64,000 bases of DNA. Source: an uncultured Methylococcaceae bacterium (GTDB taxonomy: Bacteria > Pseudomonadota > Gammaproteobacteria > Methylococcales > Methylomonadaceae). The DNA is taken from assembly GCA_903863905.1 (NCBI GenBank), contig CAIPDT010000021.1, forward strand, positions 1 through 64,000. Direction: 5' to 3'. The position numbers and the translations under genes were made by a program. The first letter of the stretch is position 1. Each line of letters opens with the position of its first letter. Shown in pieces: positions 1-8,487 of the stretch. The notes beneath the pieces were generated by a model that searched no databases, was not told the origin of the DNA, and saw only the letters and a list, made by a program, of their open reading frames with translations.

Positions 1-211
1 GTCTGTTACTCACACGGCGCCCTGTTATTTTAGTCGGCGTGGTCTGTTGCTCACACGGCGCCCTGTTATTTTAGTTGGCGTGGTCTGTTACTCACACGGT
101 ACCCTGTTATTTTAGTCGGCGTGGTCTGTTACTCACACGGCGCCCTGTTATTTTAGTCGGCGTGGTTTGTTGCTCACACGGCGCCCTGTTATTTTAGTCG
201 GCGTGGTCTGT
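1..211. repeat. 41-bp tandem repeat array, five full units plus a 6-bp stub
   Basis: Units start at 1, 42, 83, 124 and 165, each 41 bp with no spacer, and a sixth is cut after 6 bp at 211. Units 1 and 4 are identical; the others differ at one to three positions. Each unit has a central GGCGCC palindrome, except unit 3, which has GGTACC, so the palindrome is kept through a double change. The array may continue past the left edge. It lies 3' of nasA. The remaining bases to 283 show no gene. Confidence 0.95.
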
Positions 212-283
212 ATCGCTTAAGGATGCTTATTTCTGTTAACAATCGGGCTATGATAGTTTCGGCTTCCCGGATAACATAGACAA

Positions 284-2962
284 TTATGTTGATGGTAGCA
301 ACGCTTTAATCTCTGGAATACAAGACCCACAATTAGTGCCTGCTTTTAAACAGTGCCCCACTTCCTGAGGTGTCTTTAACTGCTTATCTTTAATCGCCTG
401 TAGCAATGTTTTTTCACCGACATTAAAACAGGCACAGACGGTTTTTCCAGTGTCACACGCTCCTAAGGGCGCACGACCTGTCAGTAACGCCATACGTTCT
501 GACGGCTCTAAATGGCTTTTACTAAATAAGCTAATCAACCAATGACGTTCAGGTAAATGATGGTCAACGCCTATAAAAATAACAGTCGCTAACGCCCCCT
601 CCACAAACAACGCCGCACGGTAAACACCCTGACTCGCATCTTGATAGGTTTGCCAATGGTAGACCTCGGTTCGGTCATCGATCAAATCTTTTTTGAGCGC
701 CTCTAACCAACTACTGGCTAAACCTTGCCCCGCCAGTTCGTAACGAACATAAGTTCCGCCTTTACTTTTAACCCTATAAGCCAGGTCACTTAAGCTTAAG
801 TCTTCTCGCGATAAAATAAACCCGTGCCACACCGCTTGAAACGGTTTGATATGCACGGGCGTATGTTTGCTCTCTGGTTGCTTTGAGATCGGATCAACGG
901 CTGGATTTACCAAGGCGCCCATCCGTCCCTGATTAGCATATTGTTCAGTCCAATGCATGGGCACAAAGACATTGCCTGCTTGTTGAGACTCCGTCATCGT
1001 GACCCGTGCCAACATCGATCCCCACTGACTTTCAAGTACGGCCAAGGCGTTTGCTTTTAAGCCCGCAAGTACCGCATCGTTGGGATGTATTTCAACAAAA
1101 GGTTCTGGACTGTGTTGATTTAATTGCACCGCTAAGGCGGTGCGGGTCATGGTATGCCATTGATCTCGCAGCCGACCGGTATTTAATATCAACGGGTAAT
1201 CGTTATTCGGTAAATTAACTGCACTTCGGGGCGTTACGCTAATAAATTGTGCTTTTCCTGAGGGCGTAAAATACTGTCCATCTCCAAATAAACGCGCGGT
1301 ACCTTTAGGTTGGCTAGACGTTACCGGCCATTGAATCGGATCTAATGCTTCATAAGTGGCTTGATCTATCGTGGCCAAGCCTGAGATATTAAAATCACGC
1401 AGTCCCTGTTCAGCGTTATTTTCAAACCCAGATAAGGCCGCATGTTCTCTAAATATGTCAGCGGGCTGTTGATAGTTAAAAGCCGTTCCAAAACCCATAC
1501 GCTGTGCCACTTGACTGATAATCCACCAATCTGCTTTGGCATTGCCAGCGGGTTTAAATAACGCGCGTTGGCGAGAAATACGCCGTTCAGAATTAGTGAC
1601 AGTGCCGTCTTTTTCACTCCAACCCAGTGCCGGTAACAATACATCCGCATAGGCGCTGGTGTCGGTTTGCGCAATACAATCGGAGACGACGACAAAGTCG
1701 CAACGTGCTAAGGCGCGTTTAATATGATCGGCATTGGGTAAACTGACCACTGGATTGGTACCCATAATCCAAACCGCTTTGATACGACCCTCTGCCATGG
1801 CATTAAACAAATCAACCGCAGGCAATCCAGGTTTAGTGGCAATGTTATCGGTGTTCCAAAACCTTGCGACTCGCTCAATATCGGTTGGATTAGAAAAATC
1901 CATGTGTGCCGCTAATTGATGCGCCAACCCTCCAACCTCACGGCCGCCCATGGCATTAGGCTGTCCAGTCAGTGAAAAAGGTCCCATGCCCGGATGCCCA
2001 ATTCTTCCGGTGGCTAAATGACAATTAATAATCGCGTTAACTTTATCGGTTCCCGAAGAGGATTGATTGATGCCTTGACTGTAAAGGCTCATGACTTTTT
2101 CAGTGTGGCTAAACCAATTATAAAAACACTGTACATCGGCGGCTGTTAAATGGCATTGAGCGGCAACGTCGGCAATACTCGGGGCGCTGAGTTCCGCGCT
2201 GATCAGTGCCTGCTCAAAACCTTCGGTATGCTGCTTGATATAATCCTGATTTAGGTGTGAATGTTGGCTTAAATAGCTTAAGAGGCCATTGAATAAAAGA
2301 CCGTCACTGCCACTGGCGACCGCTAAATGTAAATCAGCCAGTTCACATGTAGCGGTGCGTCGTGGATCAATAACCACTATTTTTAAGTTAGGATTGGCCA
2401 GTTTGGCGGCCCGAATGCGTTGAAAGATCACCGGATGACACCAGGCCGCATTAGAGCCGATTAAGATCATTAAGTCAGCATGTTCAAAATCTTCATAACA
2501 ACCGGGCACGGTATCCGAACCAAAGGCACGTTTATGACCAGCCACAGACGAGGACATACACAAACGACTATTGGTATCCATGTTGGCACTACCGATAAAA
2601 CCTTTCATCAGTTTATTGGCCACATAATAGTCTTCGGTTAATAATTGTCCCGAGCCATAGATAGCGACCGCATCAGGGCCATAGCGTTCAAGGGTGTGTT
2701 TAAAGGTATGGGCAACGGTATCCAGTGCTTTTGTCCAAGAGACGGAATGACCCTGAATAGAGGGGTTTAATAAGCGACTGTTTAAGTCAAGGGTATCGCC
2801 CAACGCAGAGCCTTTAGAACATAAGCGTCCCGAATTGGCCGGATGTGTTTGATCGCCTGCAATTTTAACGGTGTGATGCGCTTTATTCATGGTGGCACTA
2901 ATGCCGCAGCCTACGCCGCAATAAGGGCAGGTGGTTTTAACAGGGGACGAAGTGTTAAACAT
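284..2962 (-). CDS. nasA: Assimilatory nitrate reductase catalytic subunit with C-terminal BFD-like [2Fe-2S] domain
   Basis: This 892-residue cytoplasmic molybdoenzyme reduces nitrate to nitrite for assimilation. The N-terminal CPYCGVGC motif (near residues 12-19) plus a Cys in GRLCSKG binds a [4Fe-4S] cluster. The middle is the molybdopterin oxidoreductase domain with the expected TGQPNAMGGREVGGL stretch, followed by a molydopterin-dinucleotide-binding domain. The last 60 residues carry a CACF...C...CGSC pattern of a BFD-like [2Fe-2S] domain, as in Klebsiella-type NasA. I chose the ATG at 2962, which has GGAAAA about 6 bp upstream; a TTG four codons earlier is less likely. It overlaps the preceding FAD reductase gene by 8 bp, so translation is probably coupled. 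It is the last gene of the nitrate operon. There is no signal peptide, which excludes a periplasmic NapA. Confidence 0.95.
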   Translation of the reverse strand: MFNTSSPVKTTCPYCGVGCGISATMNKAHHTVKIAGDQTHPANSGRLCSKGSALGDTLDLNSRLLNPSIQGHSVSWTKALDTVAHTFKHTLERYGPDAVAIYGSGQLLTEDYYVANKLMKGFIGSANMDTNSRLCMSSSVAGHKRAFGSDTVPGCYEDFEHADLMILIGSNAAWCHPVIFQRIRAAKLANPNLKIVVIDPRRTATCELADLHLAVASGSDGLLFNGLLSYLSQHSHLNQDYIKQHTEGFEQALISAELSAPSIADVAAQCHLTAADVQCFYNWFSHTEKVMSLYSQGINQSSSGTDKVNAIINCHLATGRIGHPGMGPFSLTGQPNAMGGREVGGLAHQLAAHMDFSNPTDIERVARFWNTDNIATKPGLPAVDLFNAMAEGRIKAVWIMGTNPVVSLPNADHIKRALARCDFVVVSDCIAQTDTSAYADVLLPALGWSEKDGTVTNSERRISRQRALFKPAGNAKADWWIISQVAQRMGFGTAFNYQQPADIFREHAALSGFENNAEQGLRDFNISGLATIDQATYEALDPIQWPVTSSQPKGTARLFGDGQYFTPSGKAQFISVTPRSAVNLPNNDYPLILNTGRLRDQWHTMTRTALAVQLNQHSPEPFVEIHPNDAVLAGLKANALAVLESQWGSMLARVTMTESQQAGNVFVPMHWTEQYANQGRMGALVNPAVDPISKQPESKHTPVHIKPFQAVWHGFILSREDLSLSDLAYRVKSKGGTYVRYELAGQGLASSWLEALKKDLIDDRTEVYHWQTYQDASQGVYRAALFVEGALATVIFIGVDHHLPERHWLISLFSKSHLEPSERMALLTGRAPLGACDTGKTVCACFNVGEKTLLQAIKDKQLKTPQEVGHCLKAGTNCGSCIPEIKALLPST

Positions 2963-4166
2963 GCGCTTTTCCAAAGATGAGTCCTGCTCGGATGTCCGCT
3001 ATCGATTGTTCTGATTCGAGTAACTCTTGGTACCAAAAACTATCACGGGTATCGCCATATAATACCGCACCGACCAGTTTATTGGCTTTAATGATCAGTT
3101 TTTTATAGATACTTAAGGCAGAGTCGGTAAACTGAATCGTTTCGGAGTTTTCATCGCCGATAAAGTCACCCATAGAGAATAGGTTAATGCCTGTCACTTT
3201 AAGTTTAGTGGCCGTGGGTAAGGTTAAGTATTGAGCCACGCCATGTTCGGTTAAATGATTGGCGCAGACTTTAGCTTGCTCATACAAGGGCGCAACGAGG
3301 CCAAAGGTTTCGCCTCGATGTTGAATACATTCACCTACGGCATAAATACGAGGATCATAACTTTGCAGAGTGTCATTGACCACAATGCCTTTTTCACAAT
3401 ACAGACCGGCGGCTTTGGCTAGGCTAATATTAGGTCGCACCCCAATTGCCATGATAAATAAATCACAGTCTAAGCGCACACCGTTAGCCAAATGCACGGC
3501 TTTAATATGCCCCGCTTTATCACCGACTAACTGTTTAACGTTGGCCGCCATCTTAAATTTCAAGCCTTTTTGTTCAAGCTCTTTTTGCAGTATTTTACTG
3601 GCGTGTTGATCCATTTGCCGATTTAATAACACGGCGTTGTTATGAATTACCGTTACGTCCATGCCTCTTAACGCTAAGCCATTGGCGGCCTCAAGGCCTA
3701 ATAAACCACCGCCTAAGATCACCGCTTTTTGGTGCGTCTGGCTGTAAGACAGCATGGATTGAACATCGGCAATGTCTCTAAAACTCAGCACACCGGTTAA
3801 AGATTTGCCGGGTATATCGGCCAATACGGCTTTTGAACCGGTGCTGATTAAGAGTCGATCATACTCGGCCACCGTGCCGTCTTGAGTCACTACTTGTCTT
3901 AATTGTCGATCAATAGACACCACGGTTTTATCTGCACCGGTATGAAGCGTAATGTTATGTTGCTGATACCACGCGCGATCATTGATAAAGATGTCTTCTA
4001 AGTTCTTTTCACCGCTCAGTACCGAAGACAACATAATGCGGTTGTAATTAGCATGTGGCTCAGCACCAAACACCGTAATGTCATATTGATGCGGGTCGGC
4101 TCTTAACACTTCTTCGACAGTCCGCATTCCTGCCATCCCGTTTCCAATAACGACTAGCTTAGTCAT
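2955..4166 (-). CDS. NAD(P)H/FAD-dependent oxidoreductase, probable electron-transfer subunit of assimilatory nitrate reductase (NasC/NasB type)
   Basis: The 403-residue protein starts MTKLVVIGNGMAGMRTVEE, a Rossmann FAD-binding motif, and has a second NAD-binding motif (ILGGGLLGLEAANGLALRG) near residues 150-170. It resembles the N-terminal half of NirB encoded two genes upstream but lacks the BFD, ferrodoxin-like and sirohaem domains. In Klebsiella-type systems a similar FAD protein passes electrons from NADH to NasA, which is the role I infer. A longer reading to 4241 exists, but its extra 25 residues lie inside nirD and do not look like protein of this family, so the ATG at 4166 is preferred. 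That start overlaps the nirD stop by 8 bp. Confidence 0.88.
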   Translation of the reverse strand: MTKLVVIGNGMAGMRTVEEVLRADPHQYDITVFGAEPHANYNRIMLSSVLSGEKNLEDIFINDRAWYQQHNITLHTGADKTVVSIDRQLRQVVTQDGTVAEYDRLLISTGSKAVLADIPGKSLTGVLSFRDIADVQSMLSYSQTHQKAVILGGGLLGLEAANGLALRGMDVTVIHNNAVLLNRQMDQHASKILQKELEQKGLKFKMAANVKQLVGDKAGHIKAVHLANGVRLDCDLFIMAIGVRPNISLAKAAGLYCEKGIVVNDTLQSYDPRIYAVGECIQHRGETFGLVAPLYEQAKVCANHLTEHGVAQYLTLPTATKLKVTGINLFSMGDFIGDENSETIQFTDSALSIYKKLIIKANKLVGAVLYGDTRDSFWYQELLESEQSIADIRAGLIFGKAHV

Positions 4167-4494
4167 AAGCAAGATTAATTTGCACGTGTGACTGGTCAAT
4201 GCGCACCGAATACGCGGGTATCTTAACGGTCTCGTCTTCAAGACAACAGCCGGTTTTTAAGTTGAAATGTTGTTTATAAACCGGGGAGGCTACAATAGGT
4301 TCGCCTTTAATGTCGCCAATAATGCCTCGGGATAATACATTCGCTTTAGCAAAGGGATCATAATTATGCAGTGCAAACACCGCTTGAGATTTAGGCATGT
4401 AAAAGACCGCCACTTGTTGCCCTTCGACTAAAGCGCAGACCCCTGAATTAGCTTGCAAAGCGTCTACTTCACAAATAGTTTGCCAGTGTGACAT
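4159..4494 (-). CDS. nirD: Nitrite reductase (NADH) small subunit
   Basis: The 111-residue protein has the Rieske-like fold of NirD (for example ALHNYDPFAKANVLSRG and GEPIVASPVYKQHFNLKTG). It does not have the Cys-His pairs needed for a Rieske cluster, as usual for NirD. It partners with NirB in the six-electron reduction of nitrite to ammonium in the cytoplasm. The ATG shares one base with the nirB stop (TAATG on the minus strand), a typical coupling arrangement. Length and sequence match the family well. Confidence 0.93.
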   Translation of the reverse strand: MSHWQTICEVDALQANSGVCALVEGQQVAVFYMPKSQAVFALHNYDPFAKANVLSRGIIGDIKGEPIVASPVYKQHFNLKTGCCLEDETVKIPAYSVRIDQSHVQINLAYD

Positions 4495-7034
4495 TACGCA
4501 ACCTCCACGATTTTAAAATGTTTTTGGGCTTTAGTTTCAGCCGGACGAAGCTGTCCACGTTCTTCAATAAAGACGATGTTGTCATCGGCTTGGTCACTAT
4601 TGATAAAATGTTTAAAGCGTTTTAACTTGGATTCATCTTCAATCGTGGTTTTCCATTCACACTGATAGGTATCAACGACGTGTTGCATTTGCGCTTCTAA
4701 TTGTTCACACAGCCCTAGGTTATCTTCGATAATCACGGACTTTAAATAATCAAGGCCGCCTTCCATGTTTTCCATCCATACCGAGGTGCGTTGTAAGCGG
4801 TCGGCGGTGCGAATATAAAAACTTAAAAAGCGGTCAATGTATTTGATTAACGTCTCTTTATCTAAATGGGTGGCAAATAAATCAGCGTGACGCGGTTTCA
4901 TGCCACCATTGCCACACACATATAAACTCCAACCGTGTTCGGTCGCAATAATCCCTACGTCTTTACCTTGGGCTTCTGCACATTCACGGGTACAGCCTGA
5001 GACGGCAAACTTAATTTTATGCGGGGAACGGAGGCCTTTGTAACGATTTTCAAGTTCGATGGCTAAGCCAACACTGTCATCAACGCCATAACGGCACCAA
5101 TTACTGCCGACACAGGATTTAACAGTACGTAAGGATTTTCCGTAGGCATGACCCGATTCAAAACCCGCATCAATCAAATCTTTCCAGATTAACGGGAGTT
5201 GTTCAACTCTCGCACCGAATAAATCCACCCGTTGTCCACCGGTTATCTTGGTGTAGAGTTGGTATTTTTTACCGACTTGACCTAAGGTAATCAACATATC
5301 AGGACTAATTTCCCCACCGGCAATGCGTGGTACCACTGAATAGGTACCATCTTTTTGAATATTGGCTAAAAAGGCATCATTACTGTCTTGCAAGGGGGCG
5401 AGATCTGGTTTTAAGACAAAGTCATTCCAGTTAGAGGCCAGAATAGAAGCAACGGTGGGTTTGCAAATGTCACACCCTAAACCGTGGCCATGTTTTTCAA
5501 TCAGGTCATCAAAGGTAGTGATCTTTTCGACTTTAATGAGAGTAAACAAATCTTGTCGGGTGTAGGCAAAGTGCTCACATAAATCGGTATTAACAGTGAC
5601 GCCTTGTTTAGTCAGTTCTGAGTTTAATACGGATTTAACTAAAGCCGCACAACCGCCACAACCCGAACCGGCTTTAGTGCAGGCTTTTAATGCACCGACC
5701 GTGCTACAACCGGCTTCAATGGCTTGGCAGATATCGCCTTTACTGACGTCATAACAAGAACATATTTGTGCGGACAGTGGTAACGCATCAGGACCGAGTC
5801 CGCCGGATTCATCAGAACGACTGGGTAAAATTAAGGTGTCAGGATGTTCGGGTAATTCAATGCCATTTAAACAGTATTGTAATAAGGTACTATAACCGGA
5901 CGCATCACCGACTAAGACCGCGCCTAACAAGTATTTTTTATCGGCACTGACCACAATGCGTTTATACACTTCAAGATCACCGTTTTGATACGTGTAGGTG
6001 AGGGCGCCTTGAGACTTCGCATGGGCATCACCGATACTGGCCACATCAACACCCATCAGTTTTAGTTTGGTACTCATATCGGCACCGGTAAAATGGGCGG
6101 ATTGGCTAGCAAGATCGGCTACCACCGTGCGAGCCATGGCATAGCCTGGCGCGACTAAGCCATAGATCATGCCATTCCAAAGCGCACATTCACCTATCGC
6201 ATAAATATTCGCATCGGAGGTTTTGCATTGATTGTCGATCACAATCCCGCCTCTGGGCCCCACTTCAAGTCCACAAGTTCGGGCAATATCATCACGGGGA
6301 CGAATGCCGGCAGAAAATAAAATGAGATCCGTTTCTAGTTCTTCACCATCGGCAAAACACATTTTATTAACGCAGTGTTCGCCGTCTGTAATTAACTGGG
6401 TGTTTTTTCCGGTGTGTACGGTAACACCTAAGTGTTCTATTTTATGTCTTAGCATAGCGCCACCCGCTTCATCTAATTGTACCGCCATGAGGCGGGGGGC
6501 AAATTCGACGACGTGAGTTTTTAGACCTAAATCATGTAAGGCTTTAGCGGCTTCTAAACCTAATAAACCACCGCCCACGACCACGCCGACTTTACTTTTT
6601 TGGGCAACCGTGGCGATGGCTTCAAGGTCTTCAATGGTTCGATACACTAAGCATTCGGGTCTATCATGGCCGGGCACGGGGGGTACAAATGGAAAAGAGC
6701 CAGTAGCTAACACCAAGGTATCATAATGAATGAGAACACCTTTTTCTGAGAGGACTGTTTGCTCTTCTCGGTTAATTTGGGCGGCTTTATCCCCGATATG
6801 CAGGGTGATACCGTGTTGTTCAAAGAAGCCCGGTTCGACTAAGGATAAATCGTCTGCGGTTTGTCCTGAGAAAAAAGCAGAGAGGTGAACACGATCATAA
6901 GCCGCTCTGGGTTCTTCGCAAAAAGTCACGATGTGATACGTTTCTTTGATAGGACTATTGACGAGACTTGTTAAAAAATGGTGTCCGACCATGCCATTAC
7001 CAATGACAACCAGGGTTTTTTTAGGAGTGTTCAT
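4494..7034 (-). CDS. nirB: Nitrite reductase (NADH) large subunit
   Basis: The 846-residue protein reduces nitrite to ammonium with NADH. Domains in order are a FAD/NAD(P)-binding reductase (VVIGNGMVGHHF at the start, VVGGGLLGLEAAKAL near 160), BFD-like [2Fe-2S] segments (CSCYDVSKGDICQAI and a following C-x5-C-x2-C), a nitrite/sulphite reductase half domain, and the [4Fe-4S]/sirohaem site with CVGSNWC near residue 635 and SGCTREC about 36 residues later. Its length equals the E. coli protein to within a residue. The ATG at 7034 has GAGG about 6 bp upstream; an in-frame TTG at 7046 overlaps that site and is rejected. It sits 63 bp after the porin gene within the nitrate operon. Confidence 0.96.
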   Translation of the reverse strand: MNTPKKTLVVIGNGMVGHHFLTSLVNSPIKETYHIVTFCEEPRAAYDRVHLSAFFSGQTADDLSLVEPGFFEQHGITLHIGDKAAQINREEQTVLSEKGVLIHYDTLVLATGSFPFVPPVPGHDRPECLVYRTIEDLEAIATVAQKSKVGVVVGGGLLGLEAAKALHDLGLKTHVVEFAPRLMAVQLDEAGGAMLRHKIEHLGVTVHTGKNTQLITDGEHCVNKMCFADGEELETDLILFSAGIRPRDDIARTCGLEVGPRGGIVIDNQCKTSDANIYAIGECALWNGMIYGLVAPGYAMARTVVADLASQSAHFTGADMSTKLKLMGVDVASIGDAHAKSQGALTYTYQNGDLEVYKRIVVSADKKYLLGAVLVGDASGYSTLLQYCLNGIELPEHPDTLILPSRSDESGGLGPDALPLSAQICSCYDVSKGDICQAIEAGCSTVGALKACTKAGSGCGGCAALVKSVLNSELTKQGVTVNTDLCEHFAYTRQDLFTLIKVEKITTFDDLIEKHGHGLGCDICKPTVASILASNWNDFVLKPDLAPLQDSNDAFLANIQKDGTYSVVPRIAGGEISPDMLITLGQVGKKYQLYTKITGGQRVDLFGARVEQLPLIWKDLIDAGFESGHAYGKSLRTVKSCVGSNWCRYGVDDSVGLAIELENRYKGLRSPHKIKFAVSGCTRECAEAQGKDVGIIATEHGWSLYVCGNGGMKPRHADLFATHLDKETLIKYIDRFLSFYIRTADRLQRTSVWMENMEGGLDYLKSVIIEDNLGLCEQLEAQMQHVVDTYQCEWKTTIEDESKLKRFKHFINSDQADDNIVFIEERGQLRPAETKAQKHFKIVEVA

Positions 7035-7097
7035 GTTCAACCTCAATGCTGATAGAGCTGCAATGTTGATAAGCTAATAGAGATAAGCGATCAAGAC

Positions 7098-8390
7098 TTA
7101 GAAACTAATATTGCCTTGTAACCAGATTTTTTGAGTATCTGTATTCGCAAACGTATCCGCGACAGGCGTATAACTTCCTGCGCTGTAATAAGCATATTTG
7201 GCGAGTATTGAATAATGCTTACCAAATTTCTTAAGTGCTGATACATCCACTTCCTGACCGTATTGGAGTTGTCCCGTATCATCGGTAAAGTCATGGTAAA
7301 CACCGGTTAAGACAATATCACCTCGATCAAAGGTGGAGACGATGGTACCAAATACATCACGAATCCCGTTTTTAGGCGTGACTAAGAATAGATCCGCCCA
7401 ACCTTGAAAAGCATGATTGGTGCCTAAAGGCGTATCAAAGGTTTTGTTCGTGCCATTACCATTTAATTGTTCAACTGCCCCTTGAAAGGTCAAGTTATAA
7501 GCTGTAAAGCCCCCCATGAAGTTATAACGGTCTGCACTATAAGCAACGGTGCCATGTCCATAATCTTGTTGATAACTGTATTCAGCGGTATAAACCAGGC
7601 CATAGTTATCACTGAGTTTGAAGCTGTCTCCGGGTTTTTGATAATTGCTCATTCTCAAACCATACGATTGGTTTGATTTGTTGGCATTTTCTGTTTCGGT
7701 ATAATCCATCCAATAACCGTAGCCCACTAAATTGCCGTAATCACCGACTTTATAGTTCATGTTTAAAAAGGGGGCATTAATATTTTCTGTGGTCGAGGTA
7801 AAGGTATTAACGTTGCCGATGTAACCCGTATTAATCGTCAGGCCAAAAATTTGTTGGTTATTGTGGGTAATTAAGACCGAATCAAAGGTGGTCTCCATTT
7901 GGCGCCAGCCCACATTACCAATAAAACGATCATCATCTAATTTAATGCGTTGACGTCCGCCTTTAATCAAGGTGTCTGCAATGCCGTTATAGCTTAACCA
8001 CAATTGATTGAGTTCACTTTTTTGGGGATCAGGAATCTTAGAATAGGCGGTATTATTATTGCGGGTACTGTTGTAATCGTCATCCATCGCTAGATTGCCT
8101 TCATATTCTGCAAAGCCTTGTAGACCATGAAATACGGGTGACAGTAGGCCGATTCGTAAACGAGAGGTGACGGCATTGGCTGTTTTTGGATTAGGTTTTC
8201 CACCTTGAGCTTGATTGACATCTTCCCAGCGGGTGTTTAAATCAAACTTAATGGCGCCGTTTTTACCGTAATGATAAAAGTTAAGCGCGTCTTCAATATC
8301 TTGGGTGGTACCCGCTAACGCAGCGGGACTTAACACCGATGCCGATAAGATTGCGGCGGGTAATGCGAGGTTTTTATAAATTTTTGGCAT
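7098..8390 (-). CDS. Outer-membrane beta-barrel porin, alginate-export (AlgE-like) family, inside the nitrate operon
   Basis: The 430-residue precursor has a Sec signal peptide with a likely cleavage after ALAG or ALA near residue 27. The mature part alternates aromatic and polar residues and ends in WLQGNISF, the C-terminal Phe typical of outer-membrane barrels. The style (short DVNQ, WLSYNGIADTLIKGGRQRI, DDRFIGNVGWRQ) matches the alginate-export-like porins. Such porins can be general channels, so the name should not be read as alginate export here. Its place between the nitrate ABC transporter and nirB suggests it admits nitrate or nitrite across the outer membrane; this is inference from position. 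The start has AGGATG 4 bp upstream. Confidence 0.82.
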   Translation of the reverse strand: MPKIYKNLALPAAILSASVLSPAALAGTTQDIEDALNFYHYGKNGAIKFDLNTRWEDVNQAQGGKPNPKTANAVTSRLRIGLLSPVFHGLQGFAEYEGNLAMDDDYNSTRNNNTAYSKIPDPQKSELNQLWLSYNGIADTLIKGGRQRIKLDDDRFIGNVGWRQMETTFDSVLITHNNQQIFGLTINTGYIGNVNTFTSTTENINAPFLNMNYKVGDYGNLVGYGYWMDYTETENANKSNQSYGLRMSNYQKPGDSFKLSDNYGLVYTAEYSYQQDYGHGTVAYSADRYNFMGGFTAYNLTFQGAVEQLNGNGTNKTFDTPLGTNHAFQGWADLFLVTPKNGIRDVFGTIVSTFDRGDIVLTGVYHDFTDDTGQLQYGQEVDVSALKKFGKHYSILAKYAYYSAGSYTPVADTFANTDTQKIWLQGNISF

Positions 8391-8439
8391 AAAGCATCCT
8401 AGTCTTCTTAAAAAAGACGATTAATTTTATGGGTTAAGA

Positions 8440-8462
8440 GGACGAGAGGGCTGGGCTCGTCC
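8440..8462 (-). other. Inverted repeat between nrtCD and porin genes
   Basis: GGACGAG and CTCGTCC form a 7-bp stem with a 9-base loop, 26 bp after the nrtCD stop, with TAAG/CTTA nearby that could extend it. No U-tract follows. It may set the amount of read-through or protect a processed 3' end. The role is inferred. Confidence 0.4.
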
Positions 8463-8487
8463 TTATGGGGTGCGTGGGTGTTTTTTG

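Noticed and set aside
1-211. CRISPR array
   Set aside because: Units are directly adjacent with no unique spacers, so this is a plain tandem array.
2955-4241. Longer start of the FAD reductase
   Set aside because: The extra residues lie inside nirD and do not precede the Rossmann motif in this family.
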